The position numbers were made by a program, and so were the translations under genes. From NCBI GenBank assembly GCA_905236815.1, contig CAJOPE010000118.1, positions 1-32,952 on the forward strand: a stretch of DNA of 32,952 nt, given 5' to 3'. This DNA comes from an uncultured Prevotella sp. GTDB lineage: Bacteria > Bacteroidota > Bacteroidia > Bacteroidales > Bacteroidaceae. Below, in pieces: positions 8,281 through 16,425 of this stretch. Under the pieces are notes generated by a model. The model saw only the letters and a list, made by a program, of their open reading frames with translations. It did no database searches and was not told where the DNA came from. Numbering within the stretch: the stretch's first letter is position 1; every line of letters begins with the position of its first letter.

Positions 8281-9549
8281 ATGAAGATTTTATTGTTAGG
8301 AAGTGGCGGCCGCGAGCACGCCTTAGCATGGAAGATTGCACAGAGTAATAAATGCGAGAAGCTCTACATTGCCCCAGGTAATGCTGGAACAGGTAATGTT
8401 GGCGAGAATGTAGCAATCGATGTAAACGAGTTTGAGAAACTCAAGGACTTTGCAGCCAGCAACCAAGTGGACATGGTCATTGTTGGTCCTGAGGTTCCAT
8501 TGGTAGGTGGTATTGTGGATGATTTCCGCAACGACGACCGTACCAAGAACATCGCCATCATCGGTCCTTCTAAGGAGGGTGCACAACTTGAGGGCAGCAA
8601 GGATTTTGCAAAGGCCTTCATGAAGCGCCACAACATTCCTACAGCTGCTTACGAAACATTCGATGGTACCACTATCGAAGAAGGCATCAAGTTCCTCGAG
8701 AGTCTTAAGGCGCCTTATGTACTCAAAGCTGATGGTCTTGCTGCAGGTAAGGGTGTTCTCATCCTCCCTACTCTTGAGGAAGCCAAGAAGGAATTCAAGG
8801 AGATGCTGGGCGGTATGTTCGGCAATGCCAGCGCAAAAGTGGTTATCGAGGAATTCCTCAGCGGCATCGAGTGCTCTGTATTTGTACTTACAGATGGTAA
8901 GAACTATCAGATTCTCCCTGAAGCTAAGGACTACAAGCGCATCGGCGAGCACGATACAGGCTTGAACACAGGTGGTATGGGTAGTGTATCTCCTGTCCCA
9001 TTTGCTACAAAGGAATGGATGCAGAAGGTTGAAGATCGCATCATCAAGCCAACAGTAGAAGGTCTTGCAGAGGAAAACATCGACTATAAAGGCTTCATTT
9101 TCTTCGGCCTCATCAATGTTAATGGTGAGCCTATGGTAATTGAGTACAATTGCCGCATGGGTGATCCTGAAACTGAGAGCGTTATGCTTCGTCTTAAGAG
9201 CGACATCGTAGATCTCTTCGAAGGAACTGCCAATGGTGACCTTAATGAAAAAGAGGTAGAATTCGACGATCGTAGCGCTGTTTGCGTCATGCTCGTTAGT
9301 GGCGGATATCCTGAGGAATACGTAAAAGGCTACCCTATCTCTGGCATCGACCAGGTAGAAGGTTCTATCGTTTTCCATGCTGGTACAACTACCAAAAACG
9401 GCGAAGTTGTAACCGATGGCGGTCGTGTAATTGCAGTATCCTCATACGGTAAGGACAAAGAAGAAGCACTGAAGAAGAGTTTCGAGGAAGCTCAGAAGAT
9501 TCAGTTCAAGGATAAATATTTCCGTTCAGATATCGGACAGGACTTATAA
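8281..9549 (+). CDS. purD: Phosphoribosylamine-glycine ligase (GAR synthetase)
   Basis: A 422-residue cytosolic ATP-grasp ligase joining phosphoribosylamine and glycine in the second step of purine synthesis. The N-terminal signature [13 protein letters not shown] (5-17) is characteristic. The ATP-grasp domain includes [11 protein letters not shown], and the family signature around NCRMGDPET follows. Length matches the family. ATG 8281 gives the conserved N-terminus directly. It lies 48 bases after dpp4, with only a hairpin between, and 3 bases before the next gene. Confidence 0.97.
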   Translation: MKILLLGSGGREHALAWKIAQSNKCEKLYIAPGNAGTGNVGENVAIDVNEFEKLKDFAASNQVDMVIVGPEVPLVGGIVDDFRNDDRTKNIAIIGPSKEGAQLEGSKDFAKAFMKRHNIPTAAYETFDGTTIEEGIKFLESLKAPYVLKADGLAAGKGVLILPTLEEAKKEFKEMLGGMFGNASAKVVIEEFLSGIECSVFVLTDGKNYQILPEAKDYKRIGEHDTGLNTGGMGSVSPVPFATKEWMQKVEDRIIKPTVEGLAEENIDYKGFIFFGLINVNGEPMVIEYNCRMGDPETESVMLRLKSDIVDLFEGTANGDLNEKEVEFDDRSAVCVMLVSGGYPEEYVKGYPISGIDQVEGSIVFHAGTTTKNGEVVTDGGRVIAVSSYGKDKEEALKKSFEEAQKIQFKDKYFRSDIGQDL

Positions 9550-9552
9550 AGA

Positions 9553-10479
9553 ATGATTAAGAGACTACAAAACAAAATAGCAGAAAGCAGATTTGCATTA
9601 CCAGTAACTGCCCTATATACATTTCTTGTATGGATAGCAGCTGGGCTACATTCCGACAAACTGTGGATACAGTTTGCCTGCATGGTATTATCTACCTATC
9701 TTATGGTAGAGCTTAACAACCGTAATGCATTGATGCGAATCTATAGCAGAATGGTCTCCTGCTCCTTTATGGTATTGATGGGAACAGCAACAATGCTGTT
9801 CCCTTCCATAGAGGTGGGAGCAGTTTCGCTTTGTTTCATCTCTTTCTATCTACTTTATTTTTATGCCTATCAGGAGAAGGCGTTACCCGGAATCGTATTC
9901 TATGCTTTTGCCGTAATTGGCATTGCCTCAATATTCTTTGTCCAGATACTCTACTATGTTCCTGTACTTTGGATTATTCTGGCTACCAACATTCTAGCTT
10001 TCAGTGCCAGGAACTTTTTCTCATCCATATTTGGACTCATAGCTCCTTATTGGTTTCTAGGTGGCTACTATGCTTACAAACAAGACCTTCAGGGATTTCT
10101 GAATCACTTTATTGAACTGGCAAATTTCCAGCCACTATTCGATTATAGTCAGATCAGTAATCACTATATTGCCACTTACTTCTTCATTATGCTGCTTGCT
10201 ATAATTGGTTCACTCCATTTTCTCCGCAACAGTTTTATGGATAAGATTCGCACACGAATGCTCTACGAGATATTCATCTCAATGGATATCCTCACATTCG
10301 TATTTATCGCGCTCCAGCCTCAGCATTACAACGAGCTGATTGTCATTGCCATCATCAATACAGCACCGCTGATAGCGCATTTCCTTGCACTCACCCGTAC
10401 AAGGATAACCAACATTATATTTTTCATACTCATTGGTGCAGCAGCATTGCTGACTGCCTATAATCTGTTTATTCCATGA
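9553..10479 (+). CDS. Polytopic membrane protein of unknown function
   Basis: A 308-residue protein beginning at ATG 9553, three bases after purD. It is strongly hydrophobic, with about eight to ten predicted membrane helices spread along its length and short basic loops (for example RNALMRIYSR near residues 57-66). There is no signal peptide, catalytic motif or transporter signature I can name. A DUF6427-like membrane protein of Bacteroidota is a possible match, but I cannot confirm it. Its stop overlaps the start of the DedA-like gene by four bases (ATGA), so the two are probably translated together. Confidence 0.8.
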   Translation: MIKRLQNKIAESRFALPVTALYTFLVWIAAGLHSDKLWIQFACMVLSTYLMVELNNRNALMRIYSRMVSCSFMVLMGTATMLFPSIEVGAVSLCFISFYLLYFYAYQEKALPGIVFYAFAVIGIASIFFVQILYYVPVLWIILATNILAFSARNFFSSIFGLIAPYWFLGGYYAYKQDLQGFLNHFIELANFQPLFDYSQISNHYIATYFFIMLLAIIGSLHFLRNSFMDKIRTRMLYEIFISMDILTFVFIALQPQHYNELIVIAIINTAPLIAHFLALTRTRITNIIFFILIGAAALLTAYNLFIP

Positions 10480-10937
10480 TAGAATTTCTTGTTGATTGGG
10501 GCTATTTAGGCATGCTCGCTGCAGCATTCCTTGCTGGAAGTTTTTTCCCTTTCAGCAGCGAAGCTGTTATGATGGGACTGCAAACTGCAGGCCTTGACCC
10601 GTTTATGCTAGTTATCTACGGAACAATCGGAAATACCTCAGGTTCCATTCTCAATTATGGCATCGGCCGAATGGGAAAACTAGAATGGATTGAAAAATAC
10701 ATGCACGTAAAAAGGGACAAAGTGGAAAAAGCCCATAAGTTCATGGAAGGACGTGGAGCATGGATGGGACTCTTTGCTTTTCTCCCACTGATCGGCACAG
10801 CTATCGCTATCGTACTGGGACTGACAAAAGCAAATTTCCCCATATCTTGTACTAGTATTTTGATTGGCAAATTTTTACGTTATCTTGTACTTGCCTATAG
10901 TTGGAATTGGATATCGTTATTTTTTGCTAACATATAA
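10476..10937 (+). CDS. Small DedA/YqaA-family membrane protein
   Basis: A 153-residue inner-membrane protein of the DedA (SNARE-associated) superfamily, short YqaA type. The first helix region contains AAFLAGSFFPFSSEAV, matching the family pattern of a glycine, a proline and an acidic residue in a re-entrant segment. A conserved-looking arginine follows at GKFLRYLVLAY near residue 135. Some DedA-family members act as flippases for undecaprenyl phosphate or phospholipids; the substrate here is unknown. It overlaps the previous gene by four bases, and a weak AT-rich hairpin plus a new promoter follow. Confidence 0.85.
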   Translation: MIEFLVDWGYLGMLAAAFLAGSFFPFSSEAVMMGLQTAGLDPFMLVIYGTIGNTSGSILNYGIGRMGKLEWIEKYMHVKRDKVEKAHKFMEGRGAWMGLFAFLPLIGTAIAIVLGLTKANFPISCTSILIGKFLRYLVLAYSWNWISLFFANI

Positions 10938-10939
10938 CG

Positions 10940-10965
10940 CTAGATTTTATATCTAGAATCTTTTT
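10940..10965 (+). terminator. Weak hairpin after the DedA-like gene
   Basis: CTAGAT (10940-10945) pairs with ATCTAG (10951-10956) around TTTAT, followed by AATCTTTTT. It lies three bases past the stop and overlaps the -33 region of the next promoter. The stem is short, so termination is likely partial. Confidence 0.4.
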
Positions 10966-10976
10966 GATTATCTTTG
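10945..10976 (+). promoter_or_regulatory. Bacteroidota-type promoter for the DUF2723 operon
   Basis: TATCTTTG (10969-10976) matches TAnnTTTG. TTTA (10946-10949) lies 19 bases upstream. The start codon is 35 bases after the -7 box. Confidence 0.6.
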
Positions 10977-11010
10977 CATTCATATTGAAATAACACATTA
11001 ATTAATAATA

Positions 11011-14000
11011 ATGAAACAGTACAAATTAGTGGACAATATCCTTGGATGGGTCACTTTTCTGATCGCAGCCTTTGTATATTGCTCTACAATTGAACCGACA
11101 GCCAGTTTCTGGGACTGTCCTGAATTTATTGTTACAGGCTACAAGCTTGAAATCGGTCACCCACCTGGCGCACCTTTCTTCATGCTTACCGCCAATCTCT
11201 TCTCACAGTTTGCAAGCGACCCTTCAATGGTTGCCAAGATGGTGAATACAATGAGTGCTCTGCTGAGTGCTACTTGTATCTTGTTCCTTTTCTGGACCAT
11301 CACTCACCTTACTCGCAAATTGCTTCTGAAAGACTGGAGTGAATTGAATATGAGCAAGCTCATCGCCATTGAGGCATCTGGTCTCGTTGGTGCTCTCATC
11401 TATACCTTCAGCGATACCTTCTGGTTCTCTGCTGTCGAAGGTGAGGTTTATGCTTATTCATCAGCATTCACAGCTGTCGTTTTCTGGTTAATTCTAAAGT
11501 GGGAAGACCACGCAGATGAGCCTCACAGCGACCGTTGGTTGGTGCTCATTTTCTATATGACAGGTTTGAGTATCGGTGTTCACTTGTTGAACCTGCTCTG
11601 TATTCCTGCTATGGTATTGGTATACTACTATCGCAAGTTCCCAGAGGCAAACCTCAAGGGTTCTCTCATTGCCTTGGCACTCTCTTTTGTTGTAGTAGCT
11701 GCCGTATTATATGGCGTTGTACCTGGTATCATCACTGTAGGCGGATGGTTTGAGTTGTTCTTTGTAAATACACTCGGATGCCCATTCAACACAGGTGAGA
11801 TTATCTATCTCATCCTCCTGATTGGTATAGTAATCTGGGGTATCTACGAAACCTATAACGACAAGAACTTCAAGCGTGGTAACATCGCATTCATTCTTTC
11901 AGTAGGTATGCTTGGTATTCCATTCTATGGATATGGTTGGAGTGCCTTCATTATTGGTGTTATCATTCTTGCTATCCTATGGTTTGTTATCAACCGTAAG
12001 GTAAAGAAAGAGAAGGTTGCTTTACCTTTGATTCCTACCCGCTTTAAGAATACAGCATTGCTTTGTATGCTGATGTTGATGATCGGCTACTCCAGCTATG
12101 CTCTTATCGTGATTCGTAGTTCTGCCAATCCTCCAATGGACCAGAACTCTCCTGAGGATATCTTCACACTCGGTAACTATCTGAGTCGTGATCAGTATGG
12201 CGATCGTCCATTACTTTACGGACAGGCTTATACCTCTCAAGTAGCATTAACATCGGATGGTAGTGTATGCCGCCCAGAGATTGAGTCAGGTGCACCTATT
12301 TATCAGCGCAAGGAAAAAGCATCAAAGGATGAAAAGGATTCTTACTTTGTTGTAAGTCATAAGGATAAGTACAAATATGCACAGAATATGTTCTTCCCTC
12401 GTATGTATGACTCTGGTCATGCTAGTTCTTACGAGAGCTGGTTGGGAGGCGTTGATGGCACAGAAGTTCCTTACGACCGTTGCGGTGAGAACATTATGGT
12501 AAAGGTTCCTTCACAGATCGACAACATCCGCTTCTTCCTCTCTTATCAGTGCAACTTCATGTACTGGCGTTACTTCATGTGGAACTTCGCCGGCCGCCAG
12601 AATGATATTCAGGGCAATGGTGAATTGGAGCATGGTAACTGGATTACTGGTATCAGCTTTATTGATGATGCTATGTATGGTGACCAAAGCAAACTTCCAG
12701 ATGACTTGAAGGCATACGATCCTGTTTCAAATCCTGACGGTAACAAGGGACACAACGTGTTCTACTGTCTGCCTTTGATTCTTGGTATCATTGGTCTTTT
12801 CTGGCAGGCATACCGTGGCAAGAAGGGTATCCAGCAGTTCTGGGTTGTATTCTTCCTGTTCTTCATGACTGGTCTCGCTATCGTTATCTATTTGAATCAG
12901 ACCCCTGGCCAGCCTCGTGAGCGTGACTATGCCTATGCAGGTTCGTTCTATGCTTTTGCTATCTGGTGCGGTATGGGTGTTGCAGCTATTATCGAACTAC
13001 TCAAGCGCTATTGCAAACTTGAGGGAACAGCCGTTGCTGCTGTTATTGCAGTACTCACATTACTGGTTCCTATTCAGATGGCTTCACAGACTTGGGATGA
13101 TCACGACCGCAGCAATCGCTATACTTGCCGTGACTTCGGTCAGAACTATTTGATGTCACTCCAGGAGAAGAGTAATCCTATCATCTTTACAAACGGTGAT
13201 AATGATACCTTCCCACTCTGGTATAACCAGGAAGTTGAAGGTGTTGGTACAGACGCCCGTGTCTGCAACCTCAGCTATCTCCAGACCGACTGGTACATCG
13301 ACCAGATGAAGCGTCCTGCATATAACTCACCTTCTGTGCCAATCACATGGCCACGTCTCGACTACTGTTCTGGTACAAACGACTGGGTTGAGATCAATGC
13401 TGAGGCTAAACAGCAGATTCTCGACTTCTACAAGCAGGATCCTAAGGCAGCTAAGGCCCAATTTGGTGACGAGCCATTCGAGTTGAAGAATATCCTCAAG
13501 TACTGGGTTCGCTCAAAGAACAAGGATATGCACTTCATTCCAACCGATACTGTATATGTAACTATTGACAAGGAAGCAGTGAAGAAGAGCGGCATGCTTA
13601 TGGCAAGCGACTCTATTCCTGACAAGATGACTATCTCTCTCGCTGGTAAGAGCGCACTTGGTAAGGGTGACCTTATGATGCTTGAGATGATTGCTCAGTG
13701 CCAGTGGAAGCGACCTATCTATGTTGCTCTTACCGTTGGAGAGGAGAACTACATGAACCTTGGCGACAACTTCGTTCAGGAGGGTCTTGCTAACCGTATC
13801 ACTCCATTCACAACTAACCGTGACGGACAGGTACTTCCTGGTTGCAAGAACTTTGATACAGAGCGCAGCTACAAGAATATGATGACTCGATTTAAGTATG
13901 GCAACCTCAGTCAGAAGGGTCTTTACATCGACGAAACAACTATGCGTATGTGCTATACTCATCGTCGATTATTCGCTCAATTGGCTATGCAGCTCATCAA

Positions 14001-14379
14001 CGAGAACAAGGATGCTAAGGCATTGGCTGTTCTTGCTAAATCAGAGAAAGAGATTCCTGAGTACAACGTTCCACTCAGCTATATGAATGGCGGATTGGAT
14101 ATGGCTCGTGCTTATGCTGCTCTTGGCAAAATGGATAAGGCTAAGACAATCCTTGCTAAGATTTGGAAGAGATCTGCTCAATATGCAGACTACTATCTCG
14201 GTCTTGATGGTAACCGCTTCAGCCAGTCTCAGAGAGACTGCATGCGTGAACTTATGATTATGCAGTCTATCGCGGAAGCAGCACAGGCTATAGATAAGGG
14301 TCTTGCTAACAAGTATAGTCAGCAGATGAACGCCAAGTATCGTCTATATGTAGGTCGTGGCGGACAGATGCCTCAATAA
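11011..14379 (+). CDS. DUF2723 (TMEM260-like) membrane protein, probable GT-C glycosyltransferase
   Basis: A 1122-residue protein. The first half has about twelve membrane helices. Its first periplasmic loop carries FWDCPEFIVTGYKLEIGHPPG (split here: FWDCPEFIV at 33-41, then LEIGHPPG at 46-53), the hallmark of DUF2723. A second cluster of helices lies near residues 580-690, and the C-terminal part (about 700-1122) is soluble with TPR-like helical sequence near 985-1060. The human relative TMEM260 is a protein O-mannosyltransferase, and acidic residues in the first loop (D35, E38) would be catalytic in the GT-C fold. Bacteroidota carry general O-glycosylation of exported proteins, so a role there is plausible inference. 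It starts an operon with a polysaccharide deacetylase 19 bases downstream. Confidence 0.88.
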   Translation: MKQYKLVDNILGWVTFLIAAFVYCSTIEPTASFWDCPEFIVTGYKLEIGHPPGAPFFMLTANLFSQFASDPSMVAKMVNTMSALLSATCILFLFWTITHLTRKLLLKDWSELNMSKLIAIEASGLVGALIYTFSDTFWFSAVEGEVYAYSSAFTAVVFWLILKWEDHADEPHSDRWLVLIFYMTGLSIGVHLLNLLCIPAMVLVYYYRKFPEANLKGSLIALALSFVVVAAVLYGVVPGIITVGGWFELFFVNTLGCPFNTGEIIYLILLIGIVIWGIYETYNDKNFKRGNIAFILSVGMLGIPFYGYGWSAFIIGVIILAILWFVINRKVKKEKVALPLIPTRFKNTALLCMLMLMIGYSSYALIVIRSSANPPMDQNSPEDIFTLGNYLSRDQYGDRPLLYGQAYTSQVALTSDGSVCRPEIESGAPIYQRKEKASKDEKDSYFVVSHKDKYKYAQNMFFPRMYDSGHASSYESWLGGVDGTEVPYDRCGENIMVKVPSQIDNIRFFLSYQCNFMYWRYFMWNFAGRQNDIQGNGELEHGNWITGISFIDDAMYGDQSKLPDDLKAYDPVSNPDGNKGHNVFYCLPLILGIIGLFWQAYRGKKGIQQFWVVFFLFFMTGLAIVIYLNQTPGQPRERDYAYAGSFYAFAIWCGMGVAAIIELLKRYCKLEGTAVAAVIAVLTLLVPIQMASQTWDDHDRSNRYTCRDFGQNYLMSLQEKSNPIIFTNGDNDTFPLWYNQEVEGVGTDARVCNLSYLQTDWYIDQMKRPAYNSPSVPITWPRLDYCSGTNDWVEINAEAKQQILDFYKQDPKAAKAQFGDEPFELKNILKYWVRSKNKDMHFIPTDTVYVTIDKEAVKKSGMLMASDSIPDKMTISLAGKSALGKGDLMMLEMIAQCQWKRPIYVALTVGEENYMNLGDNFVQEGLANRITPFTTNRDGQVLPGCKNFDTERSYKNMMTRFKYGNLSQKGLYIDETTMRMCYTHRRLFAQLAMQLINENKDAKALAVLAKSEKEIPEYNVPLSYMNGGLDMARAYAALGKMDKAKTILAKIWKRSAQYADYYLGLDGNRFSQSQRDCMRELMIMQSIAEAAQAIDKGLANKYSQQMNAKYRLYVGRGGQMPQ

Positions 14380-14398
14380 GCAATAAGGAGTTTCGAGT

Positions 14399-15010
14399 AT
14401 GTTTATAGAACAGCCGGCAAAATTCCTGCGCTGGATTTATCCAGCAGCAATCTGGAGAATGGACAAGAACGATCACTCAGTTTATCTGACGTTCGATGAT
14501 GGTCCTATCCCCGAGTCGACTCCATTCATACTCGAGACTCTACGAAAGTTCAATGTCAAGGCAACCTTCTTCATGGTGGGAGAAAACGTGCTAAGACATC
14601 ACGATCTTTACAATCAAATTGTGGAAGAGGGTCATCAGGTGGGAAATCACACATTCAATCATCTGGGTTCCTTCAAACACATGGCTATTACTTATGCTGC
14701 CAATGTCTATCAGGCCAATCAACTGATACATGCTCACCTTTTCCGACCTCCTCATGGATGGATGAAGCGAACCGTGTATTGGTGGATGAACCGACATTAC
14801 AAAATCATTATGTGGGATCTCGTTACACGCGACTATTCCAAATGGATGACAGCGCAGGACATTCTCAACAATGTGAAAAAGTATGCACGCAACGGCAGCA
14901 TCATCACCTTCCATGACTCACTCAAGAGCATCGACAAACTGCACTATGCTTTGCCTGAGGCTCTGAAATGGTTGAAAGAACAAGGATATGAATTCAAAAC
15001 TTTCGAATGA
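14399..15010 (+). CDS. Polysaccharide deacetylase (NodB-type, CE4)
   Basis: A 203-residue NodB-homology domain protein that hydrolyses N-acetyl groups on sugars with a divalent metal. Motif 1 is TFDDGP (31-36, D33 and D34). Motif 2 is HTFNH (84-88), supplying the two metal-binding histidines. Motif 3 is RPPHG (116-120), and the late motif is FHDS (171-174, H172). All catalytic positions are present. There is no clear signal peptide; the short hydrophobic patch near residues 9-19 is marginal, so the location is uncertain. Substrate is unknown; peptidoglycan or envelope glycan is likely. Its last 23 bases overlap queG. Confidence 0.92.
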   Translation: MFIEQPAKFLRWIYPAAIWRMDKNDHSVYLTFDDGPIPESTPFILETLRKFNVKATFFMVGENVLRHHDLYNQIVEEGHQVGNHTFNHLGSFKHMAITYAANVYQANQLIHAHLFRPPHGWMKRTVYWWMNRHYKIIMWDLVTRDYSKWMTAQDILNNVKKYARNGSIITFHDSLKSIDKLHYALPEALKWLKEQGYEFKTFE

Positions 15011-15959
15011 TATAAAAGCCGAGGCCAAAAACCTCGGCTTTTTTGCTTGTGGTATCGCCAAGGCTGAACCAGTGGCAGAATCTGTTGCCAATCGGTTAAA
15101 AGAATGGCTGGAAAAAGGCGAAAATGCCGATATGGCGTATATGAGCAACTACACCGACAAACGCATTGATCCCCGACTATTGATGCCGGGATTAAAGAGT
15201 ATTGTGAGCGTAGCACTCAACTATGCCCCATCGCAAACACTTCCTGAAGGAGAATACCAGTTTGCAGCCTATGCCCTGGGACTGGACTATCACGACATCG
15301 TAAAGGAAAAGTTACGAGCGCTTGCCGAAAAGTTCGGCTTTGAAGACGAACTTCACTCAATCAATCCAAATGCTCATCACTGCAGGATATTCGTAGACAG
15401 TGGTCCTGTTTTGGAAAGGTATTGGGCTGAGCAAGCAGGTTTAGGATGGACAGGAAAAAATCATCAACTCATCATTCCAAAGGCAGGAAGTATGTTCTTC
15501 CTTGGAGAACTTTTCCTGGATGTGGAACTCGAATATGATTCCCCAATGAAAAACCGATGTGGGAATTGCCACAACTGCATAGACGCCTGCCCTACGCAAG
15601 CTATAAACGAAACTATCTCGGCAAGCAACGAACGCATAGAGGCCTTATTTGATGCAGAGAGATGCTTGAGCTACCAGCTTATCGAGAATCGAAAACACCT
15701 CTCTGAAGAAGCCTCCAAGAAGATGGGAGATACTATCTATGGCTGTGACAGATGTCAGCAAGCTTGTCCATGGAACCGCTTTGCCACTCCTAACACCACT
15801 CCCGAATTGCAACCTAAGGAGGAACTTCTAGGAATGACAAAAGAGAAATGGCAGAATCTCACCGAAGAGGAATACCGCAAACTCTTCAAGGGAAGTGCTG
15901 TAAAACGGGCGAAATATACCGGACTCATGCGAAATATTAATGCGGCTAAAAAGAAATAA
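14988..15959 (+). CDS. queG: Epoxyqueuosine reductase
   Basis: A 323-residue cytosolic enzyme, cobalamin- and 4Fe-4S-dependent, doing the last step of queuosine synthesis in tRNA. The first ferredoxin-like motif CGNCHNCIDACP supplies C191, C194, C197 and C201. The second, CDRCQQACP, supplies C253, C256 and C260, with C226 in CLSY a further ligand. IFVDSGPVLER (134-144) contains the conserved active-site aspartate D137. The N-terminal AEAKNLGFFACGIA region is family-conserved, so the ATG at 14988 is required. That start overlaps the deacetylase gene by 23 bases and places a terminator-shaped hairpin inside codons 9-19. Confidence 0.95.
   Translation: MNSKLSNDIKAEAKNLGFFACGIAKAEPVAESVANRLKEWLEKGENADMAYMSNYTDKRIDPRLLMPGLKSIVSVALNYAPSQTLPEGEYQFAAYALGLDYHDIVKEKLRALAEKFGFEDELHSINPNAHHCRIFVDSGPVLERYWAEQAGLGWTGKNHQLIIPKAGSMFFLGELFLDVELEYDSPMKNRCGNCHNCIDACPTQAINETISASNERIEALFDAERCLSYQLIENRKHLSEEASKKMGDTIYGCDRCQQACPWNRFATPNTTPELQPKEELLGMTKEKWQNLTEEEYRKLFKGSAVKRAKYTGLMRNINAAKKK
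15014..15046 (+). terminator. Perfect terminator-like hairpin inside the queG start
   Basis: AAAAGCCGAGG (15014-15024) pairs perfectly with CCTCGGCTTTT (15032-15042) around a CCAAAAA loop, and runs into TTTTTT. It begins four bases after the deacetylase stop codon. By sequence it is a textbook intrinsic terminator, yet it lies inside queG codons. Confidence 0.6.
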
Positions 15960-15967
15960 ACTTAGAT

Positions 15968-16345
15968 ATGAAACGATTTACAATAGCATTTCTAATGCTG
16001 GCTCTCTTTACAGTGATTTCATGTACCAAACGTATTCACGTAGAAGAGGTTGCTATGAAAGCAGACACTGCGATGTACGAAGGAAAACCGTTCACTGGCG
16101 AGATATGGACCGCCGATGATCGTTCGGGCTGTTTCAACACCGAAGAAGGCATTCTTAAATCACTGAAGTTCTTTCATGAGAATGGTAATACCGCTGTGGA
16201 AATGACCATCAATGAAAAAGGTGCACCTATCACCAAGATATACAACGAGGAAGGTGATTCAATAGACCTTATGAAATTCCAAAGGGAATACACTAAGATA
16301 TGGGTGAATATTGCTCTTACACAAGGGGAACTTATGGCGAAATAA
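15968..16345 (+). CDS. Small lipoprotein with MORN/YwqK-like repeat
   Basis: A 125-residue protein with a lipoprotein signal peptide: hydrophobic residues 5-17, then the lipobox VISC with C19 as the acylated cysteine. The mature part contains YEGKPFTGEIW and FFHENGNTAVEMTINEKG, which resemble the MORN-variant repeats of YwqK-family proteins (often labelled antitoxin components, a label with little support here). It lies eight bases after queG and is followed by a hairpin with a T-tract, so it is probably the last gene of the operon. Role unknown. Confidence 0.8.
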   Translation: MKRFTIAFLMLALFTVISCTKRIHVEEVAMKADTAMYEGKPFTGEIWTADDRSGCFNTEEGILKSLKFFHENGNTAVEMTINEKGAPITKIYNEEGDSIDLMKFQREYTKIWVNIALTQGELMAK

Positions 16346-16369
16346 TAAATGTCTTACAAACTAACGAAG

Positions 16370-16425
16370 AAGTTCATCCACAGCTCAAACTATAATAATC
16401 TCCCTAAGTTGTGGAAGAACTTTTT
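16370..16425 (+). terminator. Terminator after the small lipoprotein
   Basis: AAGTTCATCCACA (16370-16382) pairs with TGTGGAAGAACTT (16410-16422), 12 of 13 positions, with a 27-base loop and TTTTT at the end. It closes the plus-strand operon and abuts the stop codon of the convergent gene (16424-16426). Confidence 0.6.

Noticed and set aside
8323..9378. Long antisense frame (351 codons) opposite purD
   Set aside because: The purD family signature is unambiguous on the plus strand; the antisense frame has no recognisable motif and arises from codon bias.
15968..16345. Reading the YwqK-like lipoprotein as an antitoxin
   Set aside because: It has a lipoprotein signal and no toxin partner; the antitoxin label of the family is not supported by this context.
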